Source: Ricinus communis (taxonomy: Eukaryota; Streptophyta; Magnoliopsida; Malpighiales; Euphorbiaceae). Taken from it: DNA of 64,000 nt. A program made the translations under genes and the position numbers. Location of the stretch: the NCBI RefSeq assembly GCF_019578655.1, contig NC_063258.1, forward strand, positions 27,842,802-27,906,801, given 5' to 3'. The first letter of the stretch is position 1. Each line of letters begins with the position of its first letter. The notes under the pieces were generated by a model. It made no database searches. It was not told the DNA's origin and saw nothing but the letters and a program-made list of their open reading frames with translations. Shown piece after piece: positions 40,030 to 51,900 of this stretch.

Positions 40030-41665
40030 AGTAGCCCTGCATCAGACGAAAGACATATAAAATAAGTCCAGCCAACGGAGTAACACTGGTCAAGTCCCTT
40101 CCTCATTTGTTGTTCATTTTTCTTGAATATAACCAATTCTCTCTAATTTTTGGCGATTCCCTGTGTATTTTCATCAGAGTTAAATGACAGATAGGAAATA
40201 AAAGAGGAAACAAAATTTTTAGAAGTCTTTTCTTGTAAATTTTGTATTAGTAATATAGGTCTCCTGTTATAAATTAAACTTAGCTGAAAGGATCATTAAG
40301 CAAAGGGAAAAAAGCACTATGTATTATCATGCTGGTCATTGATTTTTTTCTTTTGGGTGAATCCCTCGATGTTTAGATGAAGAAGTAATAAGAAATATGA
40401 CTTTATCTACTTCCCACGTGTAAAAATGAATTTATTTGATTACATTGTATTTGGTAGAAATCTATAAAATTTATATATTTTAAATAAAATGAGAATTAAT
40501 TTACAATTTTACATAATTAAAATTATAGAATTGATTATAATTAAATTAATTTTTTTTTAAAAGTAAATAAAATCTTCAAATAAATTCCAGATTAATAAAT
40601 CAAAACAGTGAATCTAATATAAAATCTTGATTTGGCCAAAATTAAATTGATTAGAAACATATGGTATTTTTGTTTTTAAGCACGTAAAATGGTCAATAGT
40701 AATCAACAACTAAGAGGTTCACTCATGGAATGTGGAGAGCAGATAGGGCAAAGAGCCTTATAGAATAGGGAGCTAAATTACATGTAGTGGAAATGAGGTT
40801 CCCTAAAAGTTTATGTGGAAGTTATGATGCAAACAACCTAATACACACAGTTATCTCTAGATTTCTATCGGGCTTGAAAGAAAAAAGATTCCTACAAGTG
40901 GTGATATCTTTCATTATTAATTTTGCTTAATATTTTATATTTAAACGAAATAATAATATGATATTATCATGAGTGATTGAACTGGGAATATAGAAAATAA
41001 TCTAATAAAAAATAATATATAGTCTTCGAAATATATGAATTAATTAGTATTTTTATTTTAAAATAAATGTTGTTTTGATGTAATTATGTAAAGATTAAAA
41101 GAATAAATTTAACTATAGTTAACTACAGTAATCACCAGCTTGATAAAATATTTTTTTATTAATATAAATCTTATTATCTGATCTCATTATATTTTTCAAT
41201 ATTTCATTCTCTAATAATACTTTCATCTGTAATGAATAATAGTAAAATGTATATCTCTAAAATAATTATAGAGGGAGTTGCATAGAGATTTTTAAAGAAA
41301 AATTATCGGATACAGAAAATAGAATTTATAAATTACTTTAATATAAAAATTCAACTTTTTTAATTGTTTTTGAGTTAAATCTTGTTGAATTTCTTTTTGT
41401 TTTCAAATTTCGTCGTCCAAGAATTGCTAAAAGAAATAAAATTCATCGTCCAAGGAAGAAGTCTGATCATAAACAGGTGTCGTTGGTAGAACGTCATGTC
41501 GTCAAGGAGTAGCGTAATTTCCTAATACACATAAAAGGAAGCAGGCAAATCTAAGGCCAGTTTGGTTTCTCCATAACAGAAATAAAGAACAGTGAAAGGA
41601 ATCTCTCGGATGTTGTAGAAAATTATTAAAAAGAAGAAGGAAGAAGAAGAAGAAGCAGCAGCAAA

Positions 41666-42648
41666 ATGGGGATAAGATTCATATTAATGGTAAACAAACA
41701 AGGCCAAACACGTTTAGCTCAATACTACGAATGGCTAACCCTCGAAGAACGCCGTGCCCTCGAGGGCGAAATCGTGCGCAAATGCCTCGCTCGCAACGAT
41801 CAACAGGTTCTCTCTCTTCAGTTACCTCTAATTACGTAACACATATTCGATTAACCTCCGATCTTCTATAACCAACATTATATTTGCTGCTAATCCTTAT
41901 TTAATTCTCTTCAGCATAGCTTAGGTCAATCAGAACAAATTTGATCACATTTGTTTCCTGATTGATGTTATTGTTGTAAATACTGAAATTACAGTGTTCT
42001 TTTGTGGAGCATCGCAACTACAAAATTGTTTATAGGCGCTACGCATCCTTATTTTTCCTGGTTGGCGTCGACAATGATGAAGTAATTTTTTTTTTTTCCT
42101 TTTTTAAATTTAAGAATTGTGCTTTTCTTGTTTGGAATGTTCAAATATGCTAGAACTCAAAATGCCTTTGGAAAAAATCAAGACATTTTGAAAGAAAAGA
42201 AACCATGCCTCAAATGACATGATTTTGCAAGTATTCAATTCATATGATTTATCCCAAATGGGGCTTAGATGTTTTCGCTTCCCCTGATTTTTCTAAATCC
42301 TCATGTAATTGGATGTTCTTTCTCTTTCTTGTACAGAATGAGCTAGCAATTTTGGAATTCATACATCTGTTGGTGGAAACCATGGACCGCCATTTCGGCA
42401 ATGTGGTAAGTTTCTTGTATAATATTGTGTATCACCAACCTTCTGTCTCTGTTCTCCTGCATACCTTTAGGTTACCATTTTCTTCAATGAGAAATGTTTA
42501 TTTGTTTCTACAGTGCGAGTTAGACATCATGTTCCATTTAGAAAAGGCGCATTTCATGCTAGAGGAGATGGTCATGAATGGCTGCATTGTTGAGACAAGC
42601 AAGGCTAATATCCTTGCACCAATACAGCTGATGGACAAAACATCATAA
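41666..42648 (+). CDS. AP4S: AP-4 complex subunit sigma
   Basis: Four exons join in frame: 41666-41806, 41995-42081, 42337-42405 and 42514-42648, giving 143 residues, the standard length. The start MGIRFILMVNKQGQTRLAQY and the end PIQLMDKTS are near-invariant in plant AP-4 sigma. The protein is one longin-fold (clathrin adaptor small chain) domain. It is the small subunit of the AP-4 adaptor, which acts at the trans-Golgi network and in Arabidopsis sorts vacuolar storage-protein receptors. A GAA/GCA-rich leader precedes the ATG. The gene converges on the GGT gene with about 850 bases between stops. Confidence 0.98.
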
Positions 42649-43497
42649 TAAGATGGGTTAAGTGCTTTCGTTTTGCTCTTGCATTCGGCATGGATTTGCA
42701 TTTCTGTTCATGTTATTTGCCTGTTGTACAATAAGTTTATGAATGCATTAAAATTCTTATCTTGGTTAATGAAAAACTTGGTGTTGATATATTGGTACTA
42801 CCGAACATGGTCTTCTACAGATTCTAGTTTCTTTAAACTTGGTGAGCTGCTCGTTTTATTAATAATTCTATGATCTGGTCAAGGAGAAACTTACTTTCTG
42901 TAGCCAAGCAGAATCTAACTGGTAATCAAACAGTAGGTTCCCTATGCTTCTTTCCCATTCTATGGAAGAAAAGAGCCATGCTTTGTACAGCAATACATCT
43001 CAAAGAATGACACCATTTGCTGCCTTAGCTTGTGTAAAAGCTCTCCTAATATTATCTTTTTGAGGAATTCTAGACCCTCAAAGTAAGAGTTGAACTAAGA
43101 TTTTCACACTGTCACTCTTTCTAAATCACCTGCTACGTAATAATTGCGCTTTCTGCTATCAGGATCAATATTATGTTTTACCTCTAGTTGTATCCTTTGG
43201 TTAATTGTATTTTCTTATAGGTTGTAGTATGCACTGATGGTGGCTAAGTTTCTCTCTCATTTGATCTTCTAGAGGTGTACCATGTGTCGTTCTTGCTCTA
43301 GCGTGAAAGTAGAAATTCAATGTGTTGAAAATAACGGCTGAATATTTTCAGCATTCTTTCTATTATATCATGAAATCAAGCGTGTGCAAGTTGACTGAAT
43401 TTGCTTACAAATAATCAAACTTCTCCCAAGTTCTATATACAACAAATGGACTAATTCCTGAAAGGTACAAAACAGTTCCACACACACTATTTATAGA
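42649..43497. other. Convergent intergenic region, AP-4 sigma (+) and GGT (-)
   Basis: It contains the 3' untranslated regions of both genes and no further gene I can support. Open frames here are short and overlap the AP-4 sigma trailer. Confidence 0.6.
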
Positions 43498-46400
43498 TCA
43501 AACTGCTGCTGGCCTCCCGTCCTTTCTCGGATCACTCACTGCTGTGAGTTCACCTCGCAAAATTTGGGCATTTTGGGAATCCCTTTCACTTTTACGGCCT
43601 ATTTTAATAGGGTTTTGGAGGGTTTGAACGACAAGTTGGACGATAGCTCCTCCTGCCTTAGCCTCCAATTCATGCCCCCTTTCTTTCAAGAATAGCTTTG
43701 TTTCCTCAGCGAGCTCTATGTGGTCGCCATCGATCACAGTCCAGTTCTCATACTTAACTATATTTGGTATTAACTGCAGAAAATCAGGGATATATCAATG
43801 GTCTCTTCAAATATTAGCCAGCCTTATAGAAGGGGGAAAGTTGCAGAGAAAATACGCATAAATACCCTGTGATAGATTCTTGGTTTCTCCACTGCAATTA
43901 ATGGTTCTAACCCCAGCACAAAATGGTTAATAAAAACTTGTGCTACTGCCGGAATGATGTCCATTCCTCCACTACCACCTAACACCCCTACCACTTGATC
44001 ATCCTGCCAAGTTTACAATGTAAAGTTAGAGGCAATATTATGTCTGAAGCGGGTACAACATCTGTGTTGCTAATGATGCGACTTATAAGTGAAATAGCGA
44101 TACCTTGGTGACAACTATGGGGGTCATGGAAGATAAGGGTCTCTTGTTGGATTCAATAAAGTTTGATGGAGCAGGAGGGAGCACGTCGGGGGTTATCTCC
44201 GTCGGCACTGAGAAGTCACCCATTTCATTGTTGAGCACAATACCAGTAGATGGAGAGAGCAGTCCAGCTCCAAAAGGGTAATTTACAGTTGTTGTCATTG
44301 ATACAGCATTTCGCTCAGCATCAACGATGCAGAAATGGCTAGTTCCATGATCTCTAAGCTGACTCCACCTGCACATTTATCAACTCTGTGTAATTATCTG
44401 TCTGACAATGGTACGAATATGGCAGAGTAGTAAGATTTCGTGTAAATAAATGAGTGGTTAATACCTGTTCATATAATATTCTGGGGGGAAAGTAGTATTA
44501 TCTATTATCCTTTTCCGGATTTGCTCTGCATAAGTCGGGGAAAGCATTTCAGCCACATACTTCTTAATGTCTACAAACTTGGGGTCGCCCAAGTTCATTC
44601 GCACGGCAAACATGTGTTTCAGCGCTTCAATTAAGCGATGCAGTCCAAGATTTTCTTGTACAGCGCCTGAAGTTCCATAGCTATCAAAGATATTTAAGAC
44701 CTGTAATTTTTCATACCGGAATTTAGATAATTTTTATCTACATTGTTTACAAGTTATACAGAATTACAGTCATGACATATATAGAAGACTGTCTATAAGT
44801 TCTACTCTTGCAAAATAAACAACCTACCTTTCTTAGAAAATTGCTACATCCATTCATCAAACAACCAGAACAAATTCTACCAAGATACTGTACACATAAA
44901 AGAACGAAGAGGAGAAAGGACGTTACCCACCATTGACAGCCCCAGTGTTCCGCCTGAAGGAGGTGGCATTCCGTGCACCGTGTAGCCCATTACATTTGCA
45001 GTCACTGCATCCGTTATTTCCACCTTGTAATTCTGTAGATCTTCCATTGTCAATATCCCACCAGCCTTTCTTACATCCTTCACCAACTGCTCACCAACAG
45101 TGCCATTGTAAAAGGCTTGTGGCCCTTGTTCTGCAATTGCCTCCAAGCTCCGTGCTAGTTTCATATTGAAGCACTTATCACCAGCTTGTAACAAGTTCCC
45201 ATTTGGTGCAAACACTTCCTGAAGTCCAGGGTCATTCATGATTAACCCTGCCTGTTTTGATATCTCTAGTCCGAGATAAGGACGAATGATAAAACCATAT
45301 TTGGCAAGTTTTATGGCAGGTTGGAATAAGTTTCTCCAAGGCAAACGTCCGTGCTGTAACCAAGCTTCATGGAGGCCAGCGATTTCACCAGGAACTCCAA
45401 TAGATAGTGGACCCGAATACTTGTCTTCAATGTTATTTGCGTACATGTTCTGGGTTCAGGACAATTAAATTAAAAGAGTCATGATCAAGTCTAAACTAAA
45501 ATTAACCCGGTTGATATTTACACCTTCTGCAAATGTCGTTTCGAACCTACAAAAGAACTAGTGTATTGGAGCAAAAAGAGAGTAACTGTGAACCTTTGAA
45601 GCAGCTAAGGGAGCGGTTTCCCTCATGTCAAAAGCTTGAGTTTTCAATGTTGATGAAGACCTAACAACCATGAAAGCTCCGCCTCCTATTCCACTCGCCT
45701 GTGCATTAATAACTCCAACACACAATGCCGTTGCCACCGCAGCATCGACAGCATGGCCACCTTCTCTAAGCATCGATGCACCAATCTCAGAACATCGCCC
45801 ATCATCAGCAGCAACAACGCCTTGTTCCGACTGGATAATTTCAGCCTCATTAACCTTGAGCCACTCATCGTGAGTGTTTCCATTTTTTAGCAGCCAAGAT
45901 GTTAAATCGCCTCCAAATTTTACTGTTAAGCCTACAACCAAGTCAAACAGTATGCTTAGTATTTAAAAAATAAAAAAGAAAAAAAAATAAAAGGATCCTC
46001 TTTCATGGATTAGCAATGAACACGTCAACCAATAAAGTCTACAATATAAAATAAAAAAATAATAATGCTAAGAAATTATCTTCAATATCCAACTCCTTAA
46101 TTATTTTAAATTACATATTCTTCTTCATTCGCTATAGTAAAGGGTAATCACTAATCATGAATAAGACCCACTTATTTCACAAGGTCTTGAGTAATCTAAT
46201 AAATAATCTGCTACCCACTAATAGAATAAAGAAAAGGTGAAAGGCAATAAAGCTGTGAAATCGGACTGTTCTTATGCCCAGAAATGATTTACTAGAATTT
46301 TCCATTTCTTAATAAGAAAGGATATATAAACTTTTAGCTTAATTCTGATCATCGCATATTCTTGCTAAGGTTGTTCTTATGAACCCACTCCTGGGGGACA

Positions 46401-47123
46401 ACAATTTGCTTTTACTCAGCCTAATTCAATAATATTATCAAGGAGAAAAGGTTTGTCATAAAAATAAAAAACAAAGAAATTGAAATGTAATATGAAACTA
46501 TTCAACTTTTTACAGTAATTGACATATGAAAGTAAACTTAATCTAACGCAACATTTGGTTTGCTTTTATAGTTCTTCATAAGACTATATGTTTCAGCCAT
46601 AACCACGTCAGAATATTCATTTTATTCCTGTTCAAAAATAAATATTCGTTTTATTAGATTTAGAAACCAAAACCAATCTAAAGAATGTTTAAATCATAAT
46701 CTTTTAGTTGGACTGAATTAAATTTACTAAGTCGGTTGTTTGGTTTGGTTAACTTTTTCTGCAGGTAGATAATGAAGTAAGATTCTACTGAAAGGCCATT
46801 AATCTTTGGAGGAATCACAGTGGTTCTCATGGTTTCCACATAAAACTTGACCACTCGACTATATCAGTTCCTAACTCATATTTCAGATTCACTACAAAAA
46901 GCAGAATATACAATCATGAAAAATAGATTTAACGATTTAAAACTTTGTACCCAGAAAAGAATATGAAAGAAAAAGATGAAGAGAAAAAGAATTACTGACT
47001 TGAAAGGATCAAGAGACCAAGAAAAAAGCAAAGAGCTCTGCTCCTCCAAATTTTCTTCTTCTCCTCGTTAGAAGAAGAAACATTACTGCCCAAAAGTGGG
47101 AATTCAGCACTCTCTCTTCCCAT
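43498..47123 (-). CDS. GGT: Gamma-glutamyltransferase (glutathione hydrolase), vacuolar type
   Basis: Seven exons join in frame: 47123-47000, 45931-45594, 45449-44931, 44700-44465, 44368-44104, 44003-43866 and 43773-43498, giving 631 residues. The N-terminus is short and cytosol-like (MGRESAEFPLLGS), followed by a membrane anchor at about 31-45, as in the tonoplast GGT of Arabidopsis (named GGT3 or GGT4 in different papers), which degrades glutathione conjugates. Family landmarks are DAAVATALCVGVINAQASG, IGGGAFMVV, PPPSGGT, and the processing site where the new N-terminal Thr (Thr415 in GTSHF) becomes the nucleophile, then GGSGGM at 503-508. The precursor should self-cleave into large and small chains. 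Exon 3 has two nearby donors and only GTGGGT at 44,930 keeps frame. Intron 1 is about 1.07 kb and AT-rich, with nothing recognisable inside. Confidence 0.96.
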
Positions 47124-48910
47124 GATTTGTTGGTGTTCCTGTCCTGGTCTTCAACAAAAAGACAGAAACTTTTATTAGGTGCTTTGTAGGATTGGTATTT
47201 GGTGGCAATTAGCATAAGGTGTTATTCGTTTTTAATTTATCATTCATATATTATAATTATGACGTGGACGGAAAATAACTTCATTGGATTGGATTCATAT
47301 TGGTGGGTCCTATTACTTGGAATCTTTTCTTTTTTTCTTTTTTTAACTCTGTACATTAGATATGCGATATGAAATCAATAACTCTTCTTCGTCTATTACC
47401 TATCCGGTGAATTTTAAAGTATCGTATAAATTTATTAAATAAAAAATTATAAACTCTTAAATTAATTTATATAAAAAATATATAATTTTTAAATTAATAT
47501 ATAGAATATTAAAATCATTATTAATTAAGACATTCTATAATTCACCTACAAAACAATACAACACCAACATTAAAACCCTATATGACCAATTGAAACTCGT
47601 GCTAATCTCCAGTGTGATACTGTTAATGCACTATTAAATTGAAAGTGGTATTGTTTATAGAATTAAATTTAGATTTAATCAGGGTAGATCTTAACATTTA
47701 TAAAACTACTTATATTTTTTATTCTTAATAATATATATATAAAAAATTAAAGTACATAAATATATAAAGTTAAGTGTATGATAAGTTACACTAAAAGTTG
47801 TATTGATGAACATATATTACACGTGTACTAATGTGCAGTGTGTTAGGCGCTTTCTTTTTTCTTTGGAAGAAAGATGTTAGGTTAATTGGAGAAATGGGTT
47901 TAGTATTTTATTTAGTTGACATGGACTAGGCTATTTAATTGTTGAAATTCACACGCAAATAACAAAAACAAATAAGAGGAGATGTGCATTAGATTGTTAA
48001 TTTATAGAATTTTTGCTAATTTCAAAGAATAGAGTTGGTAAAAGGTCGTTGTCGCTGATTTTAGAATAATAAAAAAAGCTGTCAGATTCAGTAAATGGAC
48101 AAATATCGTAAAGGGTGATCTGATTTATGAGCATAAGCACACGAAAGTTTCTTAATCTTACAGCCATGGGATCGGATCCGCAGACAAATGTAAACAATTG
48201 TTCGTTCATATCGAGGAGACAAATCTGACACGGACTATCACTTCATATTTCCCTTCTCTAAAAGAGAAACAGATGCAAGAAACCACAAATGTTTGATTTT
48301 TCCATTCTCTTGTTATGCCACTGAGGGGGAAGCAATGATACTCAACAAAGCTTACCCTTTACGCCAGGAAAGGAGGATACAAGAGAATTCCTTGGAGCTG
48401 ATTCCAAAATTGTTGCTGATGCAGTAGCTAAAAACATCAAATACCCTTGGAGCATCGATGCTGTTATTTCCAATATCCATGCAGGATGTTTATCTTTAAT
48501 GCAGCTCTTTCGCATTTTCAAAAAAAAAAAAAAAAAAAAAGAAGAAGCTGGAAACTAGTATTAACACCTCAATAAACAACCTCGCCATGACAATTAACTC
48601 ACTATCTGGAATACAATCATTTACAATCAGCAATGTAGCTGCTGCTAAATTAAAATAAATAAATAAATAAATACAGCGAACTAGTGGATTCATTACATAC
48701 AAGAAGTATGAAACCCTACTTTAAGTAAACTGCAGAAATATTTCCTTCCCACGTATAAACAGAGACAGCTATTCTCTTCTACGCTTTTTTCTTCTCTTTT
48801 TTTTCTTATTTGGTTGCAAAATGATGGGTAAGCACACACATACTCTATAAACGGTATAAACAAAAAAAGGAAGTATCAAAACTCGGTCTGTACCTATTCA
48901 ATGAACGCCT
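47124..48910. other. Intergenic region between the GGT and glycine-rich membrane protein genes
   Basis: The region upstream of GGT (about 47.1-48.2 kb) is AT-rich with no gene. From about 48,240 to 48,540 the composition changes and a coding-like fragment followed by a long A tract is present (listed separately). The part next to 48,910 is the probable 3' untranslated region of the upstream minus-strand gene. Confidence 0.5.
48325..48558 (+). pseudogene. Coding-like fragment ending in poly(A): possible retrocopy remnant
   Basis: A plus-strand frame of 77 codons without an initiating Met runs from just after a TGA at 48,322. Its middle part (for example TREFLGADSKIVADAVAKN) has balanced amino-acid use unlike the AT-rich flanks. 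It runs into at least 20 A residues (48,520-48,540), which continue as lysines, then stops. An inserted, decayed cDNA copy would look like this, but I could not identify a parent gene or target-site duplication. It may instead be part of the 3' untranslated region of the minus-strand gene. Confidence 0.2.
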
Positions 48911-51900
48911 TCATGATTGCCAGAAAACTTCTGGGTCATTACTGTACAGAGACTGATCTTGAATTTCTTGGTTAGCTATATGGTAATCAATCAGTCGCGC
49001 TTGAATTATTTTACAGAGCATCAATCCAGTCGGAAGCATCCACCATTCACTTTCATCCCTGCAACAGTTCGTAAACACATGCACAACTCAGAACACTCGA
49101 ATGGTATACTCTGCACTTGGCATGAAAACTAGCAAGAAGTTATTATACACAATCAAACTTCTCCGCAATCCCAAAAAGTTACTTACACACTAAAATTCCA
49201 GGACTGAAAGTTCAAATGTTTTTTACTTGAGTAGATCATAAAATGTACAAATCCACATATTAAAGCAACTCCCTGCCAAAAAAGAGCAGAACACCTGAGA
49301 ATTGCAGAAATGAAACAACAGATCGTTCTTTACCATTTCATAGAAAAGAACTGTCCAAAAGAAAAAGAAAACTCACAATGACTTGTTGGTTAAATAAAGC
49401 TGCATAATGAACATAAAAGTAACATTTGTTTCCAAAATACATCTACACACTAAGGCACTCATTCACTGCAGCTATCTTTGCAAATGCAATTTGTATTTCT
49501 CTCTCTCTCCCCCCTGTGCATGCTTGTGCATTAGATGTACAAATAAAAACAAATGTATGCCAGATGCTAGCCACCTACTGTTAAAACAAATGTTCTTTTA
49601 GCAGTAGCAAGGCCTAATCAAGCAAATATAACTAATTTTTCATAATTCATAAAATAAAATTTCAGGAAAAGCTTTTAGATATCGATAAAAGTAGGCACGA
49701 GCCTGTAATTTAATTTAAGAGAATTTTATTTTTTCATTACTCTTCATAACCACTATCTTGCATGCATAATAGAATCAGTCCCAATTAGATACTTGAACCT
49801 ATGACCAGTCAGTTAATAGTCCACCACTTTACCATTGAGCTACTAAGGAACAGCGCAATATTAGATCTCATGGAGCTCAAGTCCCATTCTCAATCCATGA
49901 CCAATATAGCTTGAAGTCTTCTTTGTAATCCCCAAACTACTTCTTAGTTTCTTTATTCCGTGCCTCTTTCATAGGGGGACCTCAAAGTGGCTCTATTTCA
50001 TTTTATTCCATCCACATCCCAATTCCGCATTTAATATCCCCTTTGGTATCATTGACAGCAATAAATTGCCCAAAAGAGTAGATCTTGCTGCCTAGAAACT
50101 ATCACAATTTGGTGATTTGGAAGGAATTAAGAAATTACTCACATTATGCAAAACTGGTTCATGTTTGGTCCAGGTTCTGCGTAGGTGTTTTGATCAATTT
50201 CTTCAAGCAACACATGGTTTAATGAGAATTAACAAATGGCTGGAGAACTTACAACATTGATCAAGGATGTAACATTCCACAAAGCATATAGCCGGGCCAG
50301 ACTAGCTGATCGTCTAGGTCCATGACTAAACAATGCACCAATTCCAGCAGGGAATGGAAATAGTACGCCCAGAGGAAGGACAAATAAAACCAAAAGGAAA
50401 TTGAGCAGTGAAATAGAATACATCTGTAGCAAAGTGAGCAGAACTAAGCTAATATCTGCCAATAGAAGTATGGAAATGAATAGACCAACCAAATCCTGCA
50501 GCGAGAGAGAGGAGCAGTCAGAAAAAAGCATCATATGCAAATCATCCAAAAGAAAAATATCAGCTATGCCAAGATAACAGTTCAAGTAATTGAAATACCT
50601 GATGGCCAACGGGTTTAGTATTGTAAAGGATGAAAGAAAAAGGATAACATATGGTCCTCCTTAATTTCAGAGTCCTTATACTGTTCCAATCCAAAATCCC
50701 TCCAAAAACCCCTCTCAGTGGCGCAGTCTGTTCACTTGCTTTTAAGTACTCCACACGATTTCCTCTGTGCACTCTAGGCAAACTGCAAATTACAGAGGAG
50801 AAGAATATTAAAAGCCAAAATTGATGTAAGAAATTTAGCACCAAATAAATCAAAAGCATAATACCACAGATGTCCTCCGGGTAAGACACATCCATCTTGA
50901 CCTTCAATTGACTGTGAAGCACTCTCTTTCTCAGTCGCAGATACCACAAGCCCATATTGAAAATATCCAGAGGATGTAGGCTGAAACCATGCAAGATTGA
51001 CATGTAGACTATATGTGCTTAAAGCAGGATTTGCATGTGTTTCAAGCCAACTAATGACATGACCAAAAGTAATCTTCAAGTGCCCACGTCGGACAAGTCG
51101 TAATTGAACATTTAGTCCAGCAACTACTCGGTACCAAATGGTCGGGGGAACAGACTGCAAAATAGTCAGATACAAAGTCATATGCACCACATTCCAATAG
51201 AGACATACAAAGGAAAATAACATCATTGTGCAAGTGCGAGTGTTGGGAGGAGGAACAGATGAGAATTCACAAAAATGATTCCTCGTGTTGCAACAAATAT
51301 CAAACCTGACTCATGAGGCTGGTGAGTATGTTGTCACTGTGAAGGGAGAAAGGAGCCATATAACTTCCATCTCCTCCAAAAACTAAAGACAAGGGAAGCC
51401 TTTGATGAAGATGAGGAGGAAGATCAATTCTCTTTTCATCACCGCCAAGAAAGAAGTCCACATATGCAAGCATCAGATCAGAAGTTGCAGACACCTGCAG
51501 CAATATACTACCATGTTAACGAGAAAGTTGCATGGGAACTCGAGCATCATCGACTGCCACCCATTACACCTCTACAACCATTGAGAATAGCGTAAAAACC
51601 ATTCAAACCGGCTTGGTGAGCTATTTCTGTGCTAGAAAGGACTTAATGGTAAGTCACATTTTTTTGATTGTGAAATACTTTTCATAAGCCATAACAACTT
51701 TATTGTGTAGTAGTTGATTCTTTGTTAATGAGTTTTTATTTAAGTTGAAGTGCAGAAATTCTCCCAACACAGAAAAGAAATGAATATTTGCAAACAGATT
51801 CAGAATGTATCTACTATCTAGGAACTAACCTTAAGCCCTTCATAGAGAGCACGTGAGCGGCAAGAGCGTAAGCAAGCATGATTATATTCTGATCGAACAA

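Larger units (their letters stand above)
39248..41665. other. Intergenic region between the PFK and AP-4 sigma genes
   Basis: The first few hundred bases should hold the PFK 3' untranslated region. It contains one open frame of interest (39,631-40,029, listed separately). From about 40,150 to 41,550 the DNA is AT-rich with no recognisable gene. The last 100 bases are GAA-rich leader of AP-4 sigma. Confidence 0.55.

Noticed and set aside
49789..49842. Functional tRNA gene
   Set aside because: The A and B boxes are present, but the acceptor, anticodon and T stems do not pair properly, so only a tRNA-derived element is claimed.
50125..50220. Alternative exon between exons 20 and 21 of the membrane protein gene (it has a GTGAGT donor and an open frame)
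   Set aside because: It has no good acceptor, an upstream in-frame stop and no family similarity. The exon at 49,272-49,187 restores the conserved sequence and phase.
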